Assembly (NCBI GenBank): GCA_023053545.1
Contig: JAKZAN010000109.1
Location: forward strand, 1 to 64,000
Length of the DNA stretch: 64,000 bases
From: Lepidurus packardi
Taxonomy: Eukaryota > Arthropoda > Branchiopoda > Notostraca > Triopsidae
Direction: 5' to 3'
Shown here in pieces: positions 1 to 14,800 of this stretch. The notes below the pieces were generated by a model. The model did not search any database. It was not told the origin of the DNA and was given only the letters and a program-made list of their open reading frames with translations. Each line of letters begins with the position of its first letter. Positions within the stretch are counted from its first letter, which is position 1. The position numbers and the translations under genes are program-made.

Positions 1-20
1 TTAATTCATTAATTAAGTCA

Positions 21-3000
21 GTAATTCTTGAATTAAGTCAGTAATACATGAAATAATTCAGTAATTCATTAATTAAGTCAGTAATTCACTAATTAAGTCA
101 GTAATTCATTAATTAAGTCAGTAATTCATGAATTAAGTCAGTAATTTATGAATTAGGTCAGTAATACATGAATTAAGTAAGCAATTCATGAATTAAGTCA
201 GTAATTCATGATTTAATTCAGTAATTCATTAATTAAGTCACTATTTCATTAATTAAGTCAGTTATTCATGAATTAATTCAGTAATTCATTAATTAAGTCA
301 GTAATTCATTAATTAAGTCAGTAATTCATTAATTAAGTAAGTAATTCATGAATTAAGTCAGTAATTCATTAACTAAGTCAGTAATTCAAGAATTAAGTCA
401 GTAATTTATGAATTAGGTCAGTTATTCATGAATTCAGTCAGTAATTCATGAATCAAGTCAGTAATTCATGAATTTACTCAATAAGTCATGAATTAAGTCA
501 GTAATTCATTAATGAAGTCAGTAATTCATTAATTAAGTCCGTAATTATTTATCTAAGTCCGTAATTCATTAATTAAGTCAGTAATTCATGAATTAAGTCA
601 GTAATACATGAATTAAGTAAGTAATTCATTAATTAAGTCAGTAATTTATGAATTAAGTCAGTAGTTCATTAATTAAGTCCGTAATTCATTAATTAAGTCA
701 GTAATTCATGAATTAAGTCAGTAATACATGAATTAAGTAAGTAATTCATTAATTAAGTCAGTAATTCATGAATTAAGTCAGTAGTTCATTAATTAAGTCA
801 GTAATTCATGAATTAAGTCATGAATTCATGAATTAAGTCAGTAATTCATGAATTAAGTCAGTTATTCATTAATTAAGTCAGTAATTCATTAATTAAATCA
901 GCAATTCATTAATTAAGTAAGTAATTAATTAAGTCAGTAATTCATGAATTAAGTCAGTAATTCATGAATTAAGTCAGTAATACATGAATTAAGTAAGTAA
1001 TTCATTAATTAAGTCAGTAATTCATGAATTAAGTCAGTAGTTCATTAATTAAGTCCGTAAGTCATTAATTAAGTCTGTAATTATTTATCTAAGTCAGTAA
1101 TTCATTAATTAAGTCAGTAATTCGTGAATTAAGTTAGTAATTCATGTATTAAGTCAGTAATTCCTGAATTCTGTCAGTAATAAATGAATTAAGTAAGTAA
1201 TTCATGAATTGAGTCAGTAATTCATTAACTAAGTCAGTAATTCATGAATTAAGTCAGTAATTTATGAATTAGGTCAGTAATTCATGAATTAAGTCAGTAA
1301 TTCATGAATCAAGTCAGTAATTCATTAATTTACTCATTAAATCATGAATTAAGTCAGTAATTCATTAATTAAGTCAGTAATTCATTAATTAAGTCAGTAA
1401 TTCATTAATTAAGTCCCTAATTCATTATTTAAGTCAGTAATTCATGACTTAAGTCCGTAATTATTTATCTAAGTCCGTAATTCATTAATTAAGTCAGTAA
1501 TTCATGAATTAAGTCAGTAATACATGAATTAAGTAAGTAATTCATGAATTAAGTCAGTAATTCATGAATTAAGTCAGTATTTCATTAATTAAGTCCGTAA
1601 TTCATGAATGAAGTCAGAAATTCATGAATTAAGTCCTTAATTCATGAACTAAGTCAGTAATTCATTAATTAAGTCCGTAATTCATTAATTAAGTCAGTAA
1701 TTCTTGAATTAAGTCAGTAATACATGAAATAATTCAGTAATTCATTAATTAAGTCAGTAATTCACTAATTAAGTCAGTAATTCATTAATTAAGTCAGTAA
1801 TTCATGAATTAAGTCAGTAATTTATGAATTAGGTCAGTAATACATGAATTAAGTAAGCAATTCATGAATTAAGTCAGTAATTCATGAATTAAGTCAGTAT
1901 TTCATTAATTAAGTCCGTAATTCATGAATGAAGTCAGAAATTCATGAATTAAGTCCTTAATTCATGAATTAAGTCAGTAATTCATTAATTAAGTCCGTAA
2001 TTCATTAATTAAGTCAGTAATTCTTGAATTAAGTCAGTAATACATGAAATAATTCAGTAATTCATTAATTAAGTCAGTAATTCACTAATTAAGTCAGTAA
2101 TTCATTAATTAAGTCAGTAATTCATGAATTAAGTCAGTAATTTATGAATTAGGTCAGTAATACATGAATTAAGTAAGCAATTCATGAATTAAGTCAGTAA
2201 TTCATGAATTAATTCAGTAATTCATTAATTAAGTCACTATTTCATTAATTAAGTCAGTTATTCATGAATTAATTCAGTAATTCATTAATTAAGTCAGTAA
2301 TTCATTAATTAAGTCAGTAATTCATTAATTAAGTAAGTAATTCATGAATTAAGTCAGTAATTCATTAACTAAGTCAGTAATTCAAGAATTAAGTCAGTAA
2401 TTTATGAATTAGGTCAGTTATTCATGAATTCAGTCAGTAATTCATGAATCAAGTCAGTAATTCATGAATTTACTCAATAAGTCATGAATTAAGTCAGTAA
2501 TTCATTAATGAAGTCAGTAATTCATTAATTAAGTCCGTAATTATTTATCTAAGTCCGTAATTCATTAATTAAGTCAGTAATTCATTAATTAAGTCAGTAA
2601 TACATGAATTAAGTAAGTAATTCATTAATTAAGTCAGTAATTTATGAATTAAGTCAGTAGTTCATTAATTAAGTCCGTAATTCATTAATTAAGTCAGTAA
2701 TTCATGAATTAAGTCAGTAATACATGAATTAAGTAAGTAATTCATTAATTAAGTCAGTAATTCATGAATTAAGTCAGTAGTTCATTAATTAAGTCAGTAA
2801 TTCATGAATTAAGTCATGAATTCATGAATTAAGTCAGTAATTCATGAATTAAGTCAGTTATTCATTAATTAAGTCAGTAATTCATTAATTAAATCAGCAA
2901 TTCATTAATTAAGTAAGTAATTAATTAAGTCAGTAATTCATGAATTAAGTCAGTAATTCATGAATTAAGTCAGTAATACATGAATTAAGTAAGTAATTCA

Positions 3001-3340
3001 TTAATTAAGTCAGTAATTCATGAATTAAGTCAGTAGTTCATTAATTAAGTCCGTAAGTCATTAATTAAGTCTGTAATTATTTATCTAAGTCAGTAATTCA
3101 TTAATTAAGTCAGTAATTCGTGAATTAAGTTAGTAATTCATGTATTAAGTCAGTAATTCCTGAATTCTGTCAGTAATAAATGAATTAAGTAAGTAATTCA
3201 TGAATTGAGTCAGTAATTCATTAACTAAGTCAGTAATTCATGAATTAAGTCAGTAATTTATGAATTAGGTCAGTAATTCATGAATTAAGTCAGTAATTCA
3301 TGAATCAAGTCAGTAATTCATTAATTTACTCATTAAATCA
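21..3340 (+). repeat. Higher-order repeat pair, 1,996-bp spacing
   Basis: The run of variant units starting with the unit containing ATTCTTG at 21 is repeated from 2017 with a constant 1,996-bp offset. The truncated 16-bp unit GTAATTAATTAAGTCA falls at 921 and again at 2917, matching that offset. The two copies stay nearly identical to about 1345/3340, where the second copy lacks about 120 bp. A partial extra copy of the start lies at 1697. This shows that multi-kilobase blocks, not single units, were amplified. Confidence 0.8.
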
Positions 3341-3710
3341 TGAATTAAGTCCGTAATTCATTAATTAAGTCAGTAATTCATGAATTAAGTCAGTAATACA
3401 TGAATTAAGTAAGTAATTCATGAATTAAGTCAGTAATTCATGAATTAAGTCAGTATTTCATTAATTAAGTCCGTAATTCATGAATGAAGTCAGAAATTCA
3501 TGAATTAAGTCCTTAATTCATGAACTAAGTCAGTAATTCATTAATTAAGTCCGTAATTCATTAATTAAGTCAGTAATTCTTGAATTAAGTCAGTAATACA
3601 TGAAATAATTCAGTAATTCATTAATTAAGTCAGTAATTCACTAATTAAGTCAGTAATTCATTAATTAAGTCAGTAATTCATGAATTAAGTCAGTAATTTA
3701 TGAATTAGGT

Positions 3711-6700
3711 CAGTAATACATGAATTAAGTAAGCAATTCATGAATTAAGTCAGTAATTCATGAATTAATTCAGTAATTCATTAATTAAGTCACTATTTCA
3801 TTAATTAAGTCAGTTATTCATGAATTAATTCAGTAATTCATTAATTAAGTCAGTAATTCATTAATTAAGTCAGTAATTCATTAATTAAGTAAGTAATTCA
3901 TGAATTAAGTCAGTAATTCATTAACTAAGTCAGTAATTCAAGAATTAAGTCAGTAATTTATGAATTAGGTCAGTTATTCATGAATTCAGTCAGTAATTCA
4001 TGAATCAAGTCAGTAATTCATGAATTTACTCAATAAGTCATGAATTAAGTCAGTAATTCATTAATGAAGTCAGTAATTCATTAATTAAGTCCGTAATTCA
4101 TTAATTTAGTCAGTAATTCATGAATTAAGTCAGTAATTCATTAATTAAGTCCGTAATTCATTAATTAAGTCTGTAATTCATGAATTAGGTCAGTAATACA
4201 TGAATTAAGTAAGTAATTCATGAATTAAGTCAGTAATTCATTAACTAAGTCAGTAATTCATGAATTCAGTCAGTAATTCATGAATCAAGTCAGTAATTCA
4301 TGAATTTAATCAATAAATCATGAATTAAGTCAGTAATTCATTAATTAAGTCAGTAATTCATTAATTACGTCAGTAATTTATTAATTAAGTTCGTAATTCA
4401 TTAATTAAGTCAGTAATTCATTAATTAAGTCCGTAATTATTTATCTAAGTCCGTAATTCATTAATTAAGTCAGTAATTCATGAATTAAGTCAGTAATACA
4501 TGAATTAAGTAAGTAATTCATTAATTAAGTCAGTAATTCATGAATTAAGTCAGTAGTTCATTAATTAAGTCCGTAATTCATTAATTAAGTCAGTAATTCA
4601 TGAATTAAGTCAGTAATACATGAATTAAGTAAGTAATTCATTAATTAAGTCAGTAATTCATGAATTAAGTCAGTAGTTCATTAATTAAGTCAGTAATTCA
4701 TGAATTAAGTCATGAATTCATGAATTAAGTCAGTAATTCATGAATTAAGTCAGTTATTCATTAATTAAGTCAGTAATTCATTAATTAAATCAGCAATTCA
4801 TTAATTAAGTAAGTAATTAATTAAGTCAGTAATTCATGAATTAAGTCAGTAATTCATGAATTAAGTCAGTAATTATTTTATCTAATTCAGTAATTCATTA
4901 ATTAAGTCAGTAATTCATTAATTAAGTCAGTAAATCATTAATTACGTCAGTAATTCATTAATTAAGTCCGTAATTCATTAATTAAGTCAGAAATTCATGA
5001 ATTAAGTCAGTAATACATGAATTAAGTAAGTAATTCATTAATTAAGTCAGTAATTCATGAATTAAGTCAGTAGTTCATTAATTAAGTCTGTAATTATTTA
5101 TCTAAGTCAGTAATTCATTAATTAAGTCAGTAATTCGTGAATTAAGTCAGTAATTCATGAATTAAGTCAGTAATTCATGAATTAAGTCAGTAATTCCTGA
5201 ATTAGGTCAGTAATACATGAATTAAGTAAGTAATTCATGAATTAAGTCAGTAATTCATTAACTAAGTCAGTAATTCATGAATTGAGTCAGTAATTTATGA
5301 ATTAGGTCAGTAATTCATAAATTAAGTCAGTAATTCATGAATCAAGTCAATAATTCATGAATTTACTCAATAAATCATGAATTAAGTCAGTAATTCATGA
5401 ATTAAGTCAGTAATTCATTAACTAAGTCAGTAATTCATGAATTAAGTCAGTAATTTATGAACTAGGTCAGTAATTCATGAATTCATTCAGTAATTCATGA
5501 ATCAAGTCAGTAATTCATGAATTTAATCAATAAATCATGAATTAGGTCAGTAATACATGAATTAAGTAAGCAATTCATGAATTAAGTCAGTAATTCATGA
5601 ATTAATTCAGTAATTCATTAATTAAGTCACTATTTCATTAATTAAGTCAGTTATTCATGAATTAATTCAGTAATTCATTAATTAAGTCAGTAATTCATTA
5701 ATTAAGTCAGTAATTCATTAATTAAGTAAGTAATTCATGAATTAAGTCAGTAATTCATTAACTAAGTCAGTAATTCAAGAATTAAGTCAGTAATTTATGA
5801 ATTAGGTCAGTTATTCATGAATTCAGTCAGTAATTCATGAATCAAGTCAGTAATTCATGAATTTACTCAATAAGTCATGAATTAAGTCAGTAATTCATTA
5901 ATGAAGTCAGTAATTCATTAATTAAGTCCGTAATTCATTAATTTAGTCAGTAATTCATGAATTAAGTCAGTAATTCATTAATTAAGTCCGTAATTCATTA
6001 ATTAAGTCTGTAATTCATGAATTAGGTCAGTAATACATGAATTAAGTAAGTAATTCATGAATTAAGTCAGTAATTCATTAACTAAGTCAGTAATTCATGA
6101 ATTCAGTCAGTAATTCATGAATCAAGTCAGTAATTCATGAATTTAATCAATAAATCATGAATTAAGTCAGTAATTCATTAATTAAGTCAGTAATTCATTA
6201 ATTACGTCAGTAATTTATTAATTAAGTTCGTAATTCATTAATTAAGTCCGTAATTCATTAATTAAGTCAGTAATTCATGAATTAAGTCAGTAATACATGA
6301 ATTAAGTAAGTAATTCATTAATTAAGTCAGTAATTCATGAATTAAGTCAGTAGTTCATTAATTAAGTCCGTAATTCATTAATTAAGTCAGTAATTCATGA
6401 ATTAAGTCAGTAATACATGAATTAAGTAAGTAATTCATTAATTAAGTCAGTAATTCATGAATTAAGTCAGTAGTTCATTAATTAAGTCAGTAATTCATGA
6501 ATTAAGTCATGAATTCATGAATTAAGTCAGTAATTCATGAATTAAGTCAGTTATTCATTAATTAAGTCAGTAATTCATTAATTAAATCAGCAATTCATTA
6601 ATTAAGTAAGTAATTAATTAAGTCAGTAATTCATGAATTAAGTCAGTAATTCATGAATTAAGTCAGTAATTATTTTATCTAATTCAGTAATTCATTAATT

Positions 6701-7340
6701 AAGTCAGTAATTCATTAATTAAGTCAGTAAATCATTAATTACGTCAGTAATTCATTAATTAAGTCCGTAATTCATTAATTAAGTCAGAAATGCATGAATT
6801 AAGTCAGTAATACATGAATTAAGTAAGTAATTCATTAATTAAGTCAGTAATTCATGAATTAAGTCAGTAGTTCATTAATTAAGTCTGTAATTATTTATCT
6901 AAGTCAGTAATTCATTAATTAAGTCAGTAATTCGTGAATTAAGTCAGTAATTCATGAATTAAGTCAGTAATTCATGAATTAAGTCAGTAATTCCTGAATT
7001 AGGTCAGTAATACATGAATTAAGTAAGTAATTCATGAATTAAGTCAGTAATTCATTAACTAAGTCAGTAATTCATGAATTGAGTCAGTAATTTATGAATT
7101 AGGTCAGTAATTCATAAATTAAGTCAGTAATTCATGAATCAAGTCAATAATTCATGAATTTACTCAATAAATCATGAATTAAGTCAGTAATTCATGAATT
7201 AAGTCAGTAATTCATTAACTAAGTCAGTAATTCATGAATTAAGTCAGTAATTTATGAACTAGGTCAGTAATTCATGAATTCATTCAGTAATTCATGAATC
7301 AAGTCAGTAATTCATGAATTTAATCAATAAATCATGAATT
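3711..7340 (+). repeat. Higher-order repeat pair, about 1.8 kb
   Basis: Two tandem copies of a block of roughly 1.8 kb. The rare unit AAGCAATTCA occurs at 3731 and 5568 (offset 1,837). The 16-bp truncated unit occurs at 4813 and 6610 (offset 1,797), a 40-bp difference explained by loss of two units in the second copy. The rare TATTTTATCTAATTC unit follows the truncated unit in both copies. Block boundaries are approximate. Confidence 0.75.
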
Positions 7341-10300
7341 AAGTCAGTAATTCATTAATTAAGTCAGTAATTCATTAATTACGTCAGTAATTCATTAATT
7401 AAGTTCGTAATTCATTAATTAAGTCCGTAATTCAATAATTAAGTCCGTAATTATTTATCTAAGTCCGTAATTCATTAATTAAGTCAGTAATTCATGAATT
7501 AAGTCAGTAATACATGAATTAAGTAAGTAATTCATTAATTAAGTCAGTAATTCATGAATTAAGTCAGTAGTTCATTAATTAAGTCCGTAATTCATTAATT
7601 AAGTCAGTAATTCATGAATTAAGTCCGTAATTATTTATCTAAGTCCGTAATTCATTAATTAAGTCAGTAATTCATGAATTAAGTCAGTAATACATGAATT
7701 AAGTAAGTAATTCATTAATTAATCAGTAATTCATGAATTAAGTCAGTAGTTCATTAATAAAGTCCGTATTTCATTAATTAAGTCAGTAATTCATGAATTA
7801 AGTCTGTAATTATTCATCTAAGTCAGTAATTCATTAATTAAGTCAGTAATTCGTGAATTAAGTCAGTAATTCATGAATTTAGTCAGTAATTCCTAAATTA
7901 GGTCAGTAATACATGAATTAAGTAAGTAATTCATGAATTAAGTCAGTAATTCATTAACTAAGTCAGTAATTCATGAATTAAGTCAGTAATTTATGAATTA
8001 GGTCAGTAATTCATGAATTAAGTCAGTAATTCATGAATCAAGTCAGTAATTCATGAATTTACTCAATAAATCATGAATTAAGTCAGTAATTCATTAATGA
8101 AGTCAGTAATTCATTAATTAAGTCCGTAATTCATTAATTTAGTCAGTAATTCATGAATTAGGTCAGTAATACATGAATTAAGTAAGTAATTCATGAATTA
8201 AGTCAGTAATTCATTAACTAAGTCAGTATTTCATAAATTAAGTCAGTAATTTATGAATTAGGTCAGTAATTCATGAATTAAGTCAGTAGTTCATGAATTA
8301 AGTCAGTAATGCATGAATTTACTCAATAAATCATGAATTAAGTCAGTAATTCATTAATGAAGTCAGTAATTCATTAATTAAGCCCGTAATTCATTAATTA
8401 AGTCAGTAATTCATGAATTAAGTCAGTAATTCATTAATTAAGTCCGTAATTCATTAATTAAGTCAGTAATTCATGAATTAAGTCAGTAATACATGAATTA
8501 AGTAAGTAATTCATGAATTAAATCAGTAATTCATGAATTAAGTAAGTAATTCATGAATTAAGTCAGTAATACATGAATTAAGTAAGTAATTCATTAATTA
8601 AGTCAGTAATTCATGAATTAAGTCAGTAGTTCATTAATTAAGTCCGTAATTCATTAATTAAGTCAGTAATTCATGAATTAAGTCTGTAATTATTTATCTA
8701 AGTCAGTAATTCATTAATTAAGTCAGTAATTCGTGAATTAAGTCAGTAATTCATGAATTAAGTCAGTAATTCCTGAATTAGGTCAGTAATACATGAATTA
8801 AGTAACTAATTCATGAATTAAGTCAGTAATTCATTAACTAAGTCAGTAATACATGAATTAAGTAAGTAATTCATGAATTAAGTCAGTAATTCATTAATTA
8901 AGTCAGTAATTCATGAATTAAGTCAGTAATTTATGAATTAGGTCAGTAATTCATTAATTAAGTCAGTAATTCATGAATTAAGTCAGTAGTTCATTAATTA
9001 AGTCCGTAAGTCATTAATTAAGTCTGTAATTATTTATCTAACTCAGTATTTCATTAATTAAGTCAGTAATTCGTGAATTAAGTTAGTAATTCATGAATTA
9101 AGTCAGTAATTCCTGAATTAGGTCAGTAATAAATTAATTAAGTAAGTAATTCATGAATTGAGTCAGTAATTCATTAACTAAGTCAGTAATTCATGAATTA
9201 AGTCAGTAATTCATGAATCAAGTCAGTAATTCATTAATTTACTCATTAAATCATGAATTAAGTCAGTAATTCATGAATTAAGTCAGTAATTCATTAATTA
9301 AGTCAGTAATTCATTAATTAAGTCCCTAATTCATTATTTAAGTCAGTAATTCATGACTTAAGTCCGTAATTATTTATCTAAGTCCGTAATTCATCAATTA
9401 AGTCAGTAATTCATGAATTAAGTCAGTAATACATGAATTAAGTAAGTACTTCATGAATTAAGTCAGTAATTCATGAATTAAGTCAGTATTTCATTAATTA
9501 AGTCCGTAATTCATGAATGAAGTCCGTAATTCATTAATTATGTCAGTAATTCTTGAATTAAGTCAGTAATACATGAAATAATTCAGTAATTCATTAATTA
9601 AGTCAGTAATTCATTAATTAAGTCAGTAATTCATGAATTAAGTCAGAAATTCATGAATTAAGTCAGTAATTCATGAATTAAGTCAGTAATTTATGAATTA
9701 GGTCAGTAATACATGAATTAAGTAAGCAATTCATGAATTAAGTCAGTAATTCATTAACTAAGTCAGTAATTCATGAATTAAGTCAGTAATTTATGAATTA
9801 GGTCAGTAATTCATGAATTCAGTCAGTAATTCATGAATCAAGTCAGTAATTCATGAATTTAATCAATAAATCATGAATTAAGTCAGTAATTCATTATTTA
9901 GTCAGTTATTCATTAATTAAGTCAGTAATTCATTAATTAAGCCCGTAATTAATTAATTAAGTCAGTAATTCATGAATTAAGTCAGTAATTCATTAATTAA
10001 GTCCGTAATTCATTAATTAAGTCAGTAATTCATGAATTAAGTCAGTAATACATGAATTAAGTAAGTAATTCATGAATTAAATCAGTAATTCATGAATTAA
10101 GTAAGTAATTCATGAATTAAGTCAGTAATTCATGAATTAAGTCATGAATTCATGAATTAAGTCAGTAATTCATGAATTAAGTCAGTTATTCATTAATTAA
10201 GTCAGTAATTCATTAATTAAATCAGCAATTCATTAATTAAGTAAGTAATTAATTAAGTCAGTAATTCATGAATTAAGTCAGTAATTATTTTATCTAATTC

Positions 10301-11810
10301 AGTAATTCATTAATTAAGTCAGTAATTCATTAATTAAGTCAGTAATTCATTAATTACGTCAGTAATTCATTAATTAAGTCCGGAATTCATTAATTAAGTC
10401 AGTAATTCATGAATTAAGTCAGTATTTATTTATCTAATTCAGTAATTCATTAATTAAGTCAGTAATTCGTGAATTAAGTTAGTAATTCCTGAATTAAGTC
10501 AGTAATTCCTGAATTAGGTCAGTAATAAATGAATTAAGTAAGTAATTCATGAATTAAGTCAGTAATTCATTAACTAAGTCAGTAATTCATGAATTAAGTC
10601 AGTAATTTATGAATTAGGTCAGTAATTCATGAATTAAGTCAGTAATTCATGAATCAAGTCAGTAATTCATGAATTTACTCATTAAATCATGAATTAAGTC
10701 AGTAATTCATTAATTAAGTCAGTAATTCATTAATTAAGTCCCTAATTCCTTATGTAAGTCAGTAATTCATGACTTAAGTCCGTAATTATTTATATAAGTC
10801 CGTAATTCATTAATTAAGTCAGTAATTCATGAATTAAGTCAGTAATTCTTGAATTAAGTCAGTAATACATGAAATAATTCAGTAATTCAATAATTAAGTC
10901 AGTAATTCATGAATTTAGTCAGTAATTATTTTATCTAATTCAGTAATTCATTAATTAAGTCAGTAATTCATTAATTAAGTCAGTAATTCATTAATTACGT
11001 CAGTAATTCATTATTTAAGTCCGTAATTCATTAATTAAGTCAGTAATTCATGAACTAAGTCAGTAATACATGAATTAAGTAAGTAATTCATTAATTAAGT
11101 CAGTAATTCATGAATTAAGTCGGTAGTTCATTAATTAGGTCAGTAATTCATGAATTAAGTCTGTAATTATTCAACTAAGTCCGTAATTCATGAATTAAGT
11201 CAGTAATTCATGAATTAAGTCAGTAATACATGAATTAAGTAAGTAATTCATGAATTAAGTCAGTAATTCATGAATTAAGTAAGTAATTAATGAATTAAGT
11301 CAGTATTTCATGAATTAAGTTAGAAATTCATGAATTAAGTCATTAATTCATGAATTAAGTCAGTAATTCATGAATTAAGTCATGAATTCATGAATTAAGT
11401 CATGAATTCATGAATTAAGTCAGTAATTCATGAATTAATTCAGTAATTCATGAATCAAGTCAGTAATTCATGAATTTACTCATTAAATCATGAATTAAGT
11501 CAGTAATTCATTAATTAAGTCAGTAATTCATTAGTTAAGTCCCTAATTCATTATTTAAGTCAGTAATTCATGACTTAAGTCCGTAATTATTTATCTAAGT
11601 CCGTAATTCATTAATTCAGTCAGTAATTAATTAAATAAGTCAGTAATTATTAACTTAAGTCAGTAATTCATGAATTAAGTCAGTAATTCATGAATTAATT
11701 CAGTAATTCATTAATTAAGTCAGTATTTCATTAATTAAGTCAGTAATTCAAGAATTAATTCAGTAATTCATTAATTAAGTCAGTAATTCATTAATTAAGT
11801 CAGTAATTCA

Positions 11811-14800
11811 TGAATTACGTCAGTAATTCATGAATTAAGTCAGTAATTCATGAATTAAGTCAGTATTTCATTAATTAAGTCCGTAATTCACGAATGAAGT
11901 CAGAAATTCATGAATTAAGTAATTAATTCATGAATTAAGTCAGTAATTCATTAATTAAGTCCGTAATTCATTAATTAAGTCAGTAATTCATGAATTTAAT
12001 CAATAAATCATGAATTAAGTCAGTAATTCATTAATTACGTCCGTAATTATTTATCTAAGTCCGTAATTCATTAATTAAGTCAGTAATTCATGAATTAAGT
12101 CCGTAATTATTTATCTAAGTCCGTAATTCATTAATTAAGTCAGTAATTCATGAATTAAGTAAGTAGTTCATTAATTAAGTCCTTAATTCATTAATTAAGT
12201 CCTTAATTCATTAATTAAGTCAGTAATTCATGAATTAAGTCGGTAGTTCATTAATTAAGTCAGTAATACATGAATTAAGTAAGTAATTCATGAATTAAGT
12301 CAGTAATTCATGAATTAAGTAAGTAATTCATGAATTAAGTCAGTATTTCATGAATTAAGTTAGAAATTCATGAATTAAGTCATTAATTCATGAATTAAGT
12401 CAGTAATTCATGAATTAAGTCATGAATTCATGAATTAAGTCATGAATTCATGAATTAAGTCAGTAATTCATGAATTAATTCAGTAATTCATGAATCAAGT
12501 CAGTAATTCATGAATTTACTCATTAAATCATGAATTAAGTCAGTAATTCATTAATTAAGTCAGTAATTCATTAGTTAAGTCCCTAATTCATTATTTAAGT
12601 CAGTAATTCATGACTTAAGTCCGTAATTATTTATCTAAGTCCGTAATTCATTAATTAAGTCAGTAATTCATGAATTAAGTCAGTAATACATGAATTAAGT
12701 AAGTAATTCATGAATTAAGTCAGTAATTCATGAATTAAGTCAGTATTTCATTAATTAAGTCCGTAATTCATGAATGAAGTCAGAAATTCATGATTTAAGT
12801 CCTTAATTCATGAATTAAGTCAGTAATTCATTAATTAAGTCCGTAATTCATTAATTAAGTCAGTAATTCTTGAATTAAGTCAGTAATACATGAAATAATT
12901 CAGTAATTCATTAATTAAGTCAGTAATTCACTAGTTAAGTCAGTAATTCATTAATTAAGTCAGTAATTCATGAATTAAGTCAGTAATTTATGAATTAGGT
13001 CAGTAATACATGAATTAAGTAAGCAATTCATGAATTAAGTCAGTAATTCATGAATTAATTCAGTAATTCATTAATTAAGTCACTATTTCTATAATTAAGT
13101 CAGTTATTCATGAATTAATTCAGTAATTCATTAATTAAGTCAGTAATTCATTAATTAAGTCAGTAATTCATTAATTAAGTAAGTAATTCATGAATTAAGT
13201 CAGTAATTCATTAACTAAGTCAGTAATTCAAGAATTAAGTCAGTAATTTATGAATTAGGTCAGTTATTCATGAATTCAGTCAGTAATTCATGAATCAAGT
13301 CAGTAATTCATGAATTTACTCAATAAGTCATGAATTAAGTCAGTAATTCATTAATGAAGTCAGTAATTCATTAATTAAGTCCGTAATTCATTAATTTAGT
13401 CAGTAATTCATGAATTAAGTCAGTAATTCATTAATTAAGTCCGTAATTCATTAATTAAGTCTGTAATTCATGAATTAGGTCAGTAATACATGAATTAAGT
13501 AAGTAATTCATGAATTAAGTCAGTAATTCATTAACTAAGTCAGTAATTCATGAATTCAGTCAGTAATTCATGAATCAAGTCAGTAATTCATGAATTTAAT
13601 CAATAAATCATGAATTAAGTCAGTAATTCATTAATTAAGTCAGTAATTCATTAATTACGTCAGTAATTTATTAATTAAGTTCGTAATTCATTAATTAAGT
13701 CAGTAATTCATTAATTAAGTCCGTAATTATTTATCTAAGTCCGTAATTCATTAATTAAGTCAGTAATTCATGAATTAAGTCAGTAATACATGAATTAAGT
13801 AAGTAATTCATTAATTAAGTCAGTAATTTATGAATTAAGTCAGTAGTTCATTAATTAAGTCCGTAATTCATTAATTAAGTCAGTAATTCATGAATTAAGT
13901 CAGTAATACATGAATTAAGTAAGTAATTCATTAATTAAGTCAGTAATTCATGAATTAAGTCAGTAGTTCATTAATTAAGTCAGTAATTCATGAATTAAGT
14001 CATGAATTCATGAATTAAGTCAGTAATTCATGAATTAAGTCAGTTATTCATTAATTAAGTCAGTAATTCATTAATTAAATCAGCAATTCATTAATTAAGT
14101 AAGTAATTAATTAAGTCAGTAATTCATGAATTAAGTCAGTAATTCATGAATTAAGTCAGTAATACATGAATTAAGTAAGTAATTCATTAATTAAGTCAGT
14201 AATTCATGAATTAAGTCAGTAGTTCATTAATTAAGTCCGTAAGTCATTAATTAAGTCTGTAATTATTTATCTAAGTCAGTAATTCATTAATTAAGTCAGT
14301 AATTCGTGAATTAAGTTAGTAATTCATGTATTAAGTCAGTAATTCCTGAATTAGGTCAGTAATAAATGAATTAAGTAAGTAATTCATGAATTGAGTCAGT
14401 AATTCATTAACTAAGTCAGTAATTCATGAATTACGTCAGTAATTCATGAATTAAGTCAGTAATTCATGAATTAAGTCAGTATTTCATTAATTAAGTCCGT
14501 AATTCACGAATGAAGTCAGAAATTCATGAATTAAGTAATTAATTCATGAATTAAGTCAGTAATTCATTAATTAAGTCCGTAATTCATTAATTAAGTCAGT
14601 AATTCATGAATTAAGTCAGTAATACATGAAATAATTCAGTAATTCATTAATTAAGTCAGTAATTCATTAATTAAGTCAGTAATTCATGAATTTAATCAAT
14701 AAATCATGAATTAAGTCAGTAATTCATTAATTACGTCCGTAATTATTTATCTAAGTCCGTAATTCATTAATTAAGTCAGTAATTCATGAATTAAGTCCGT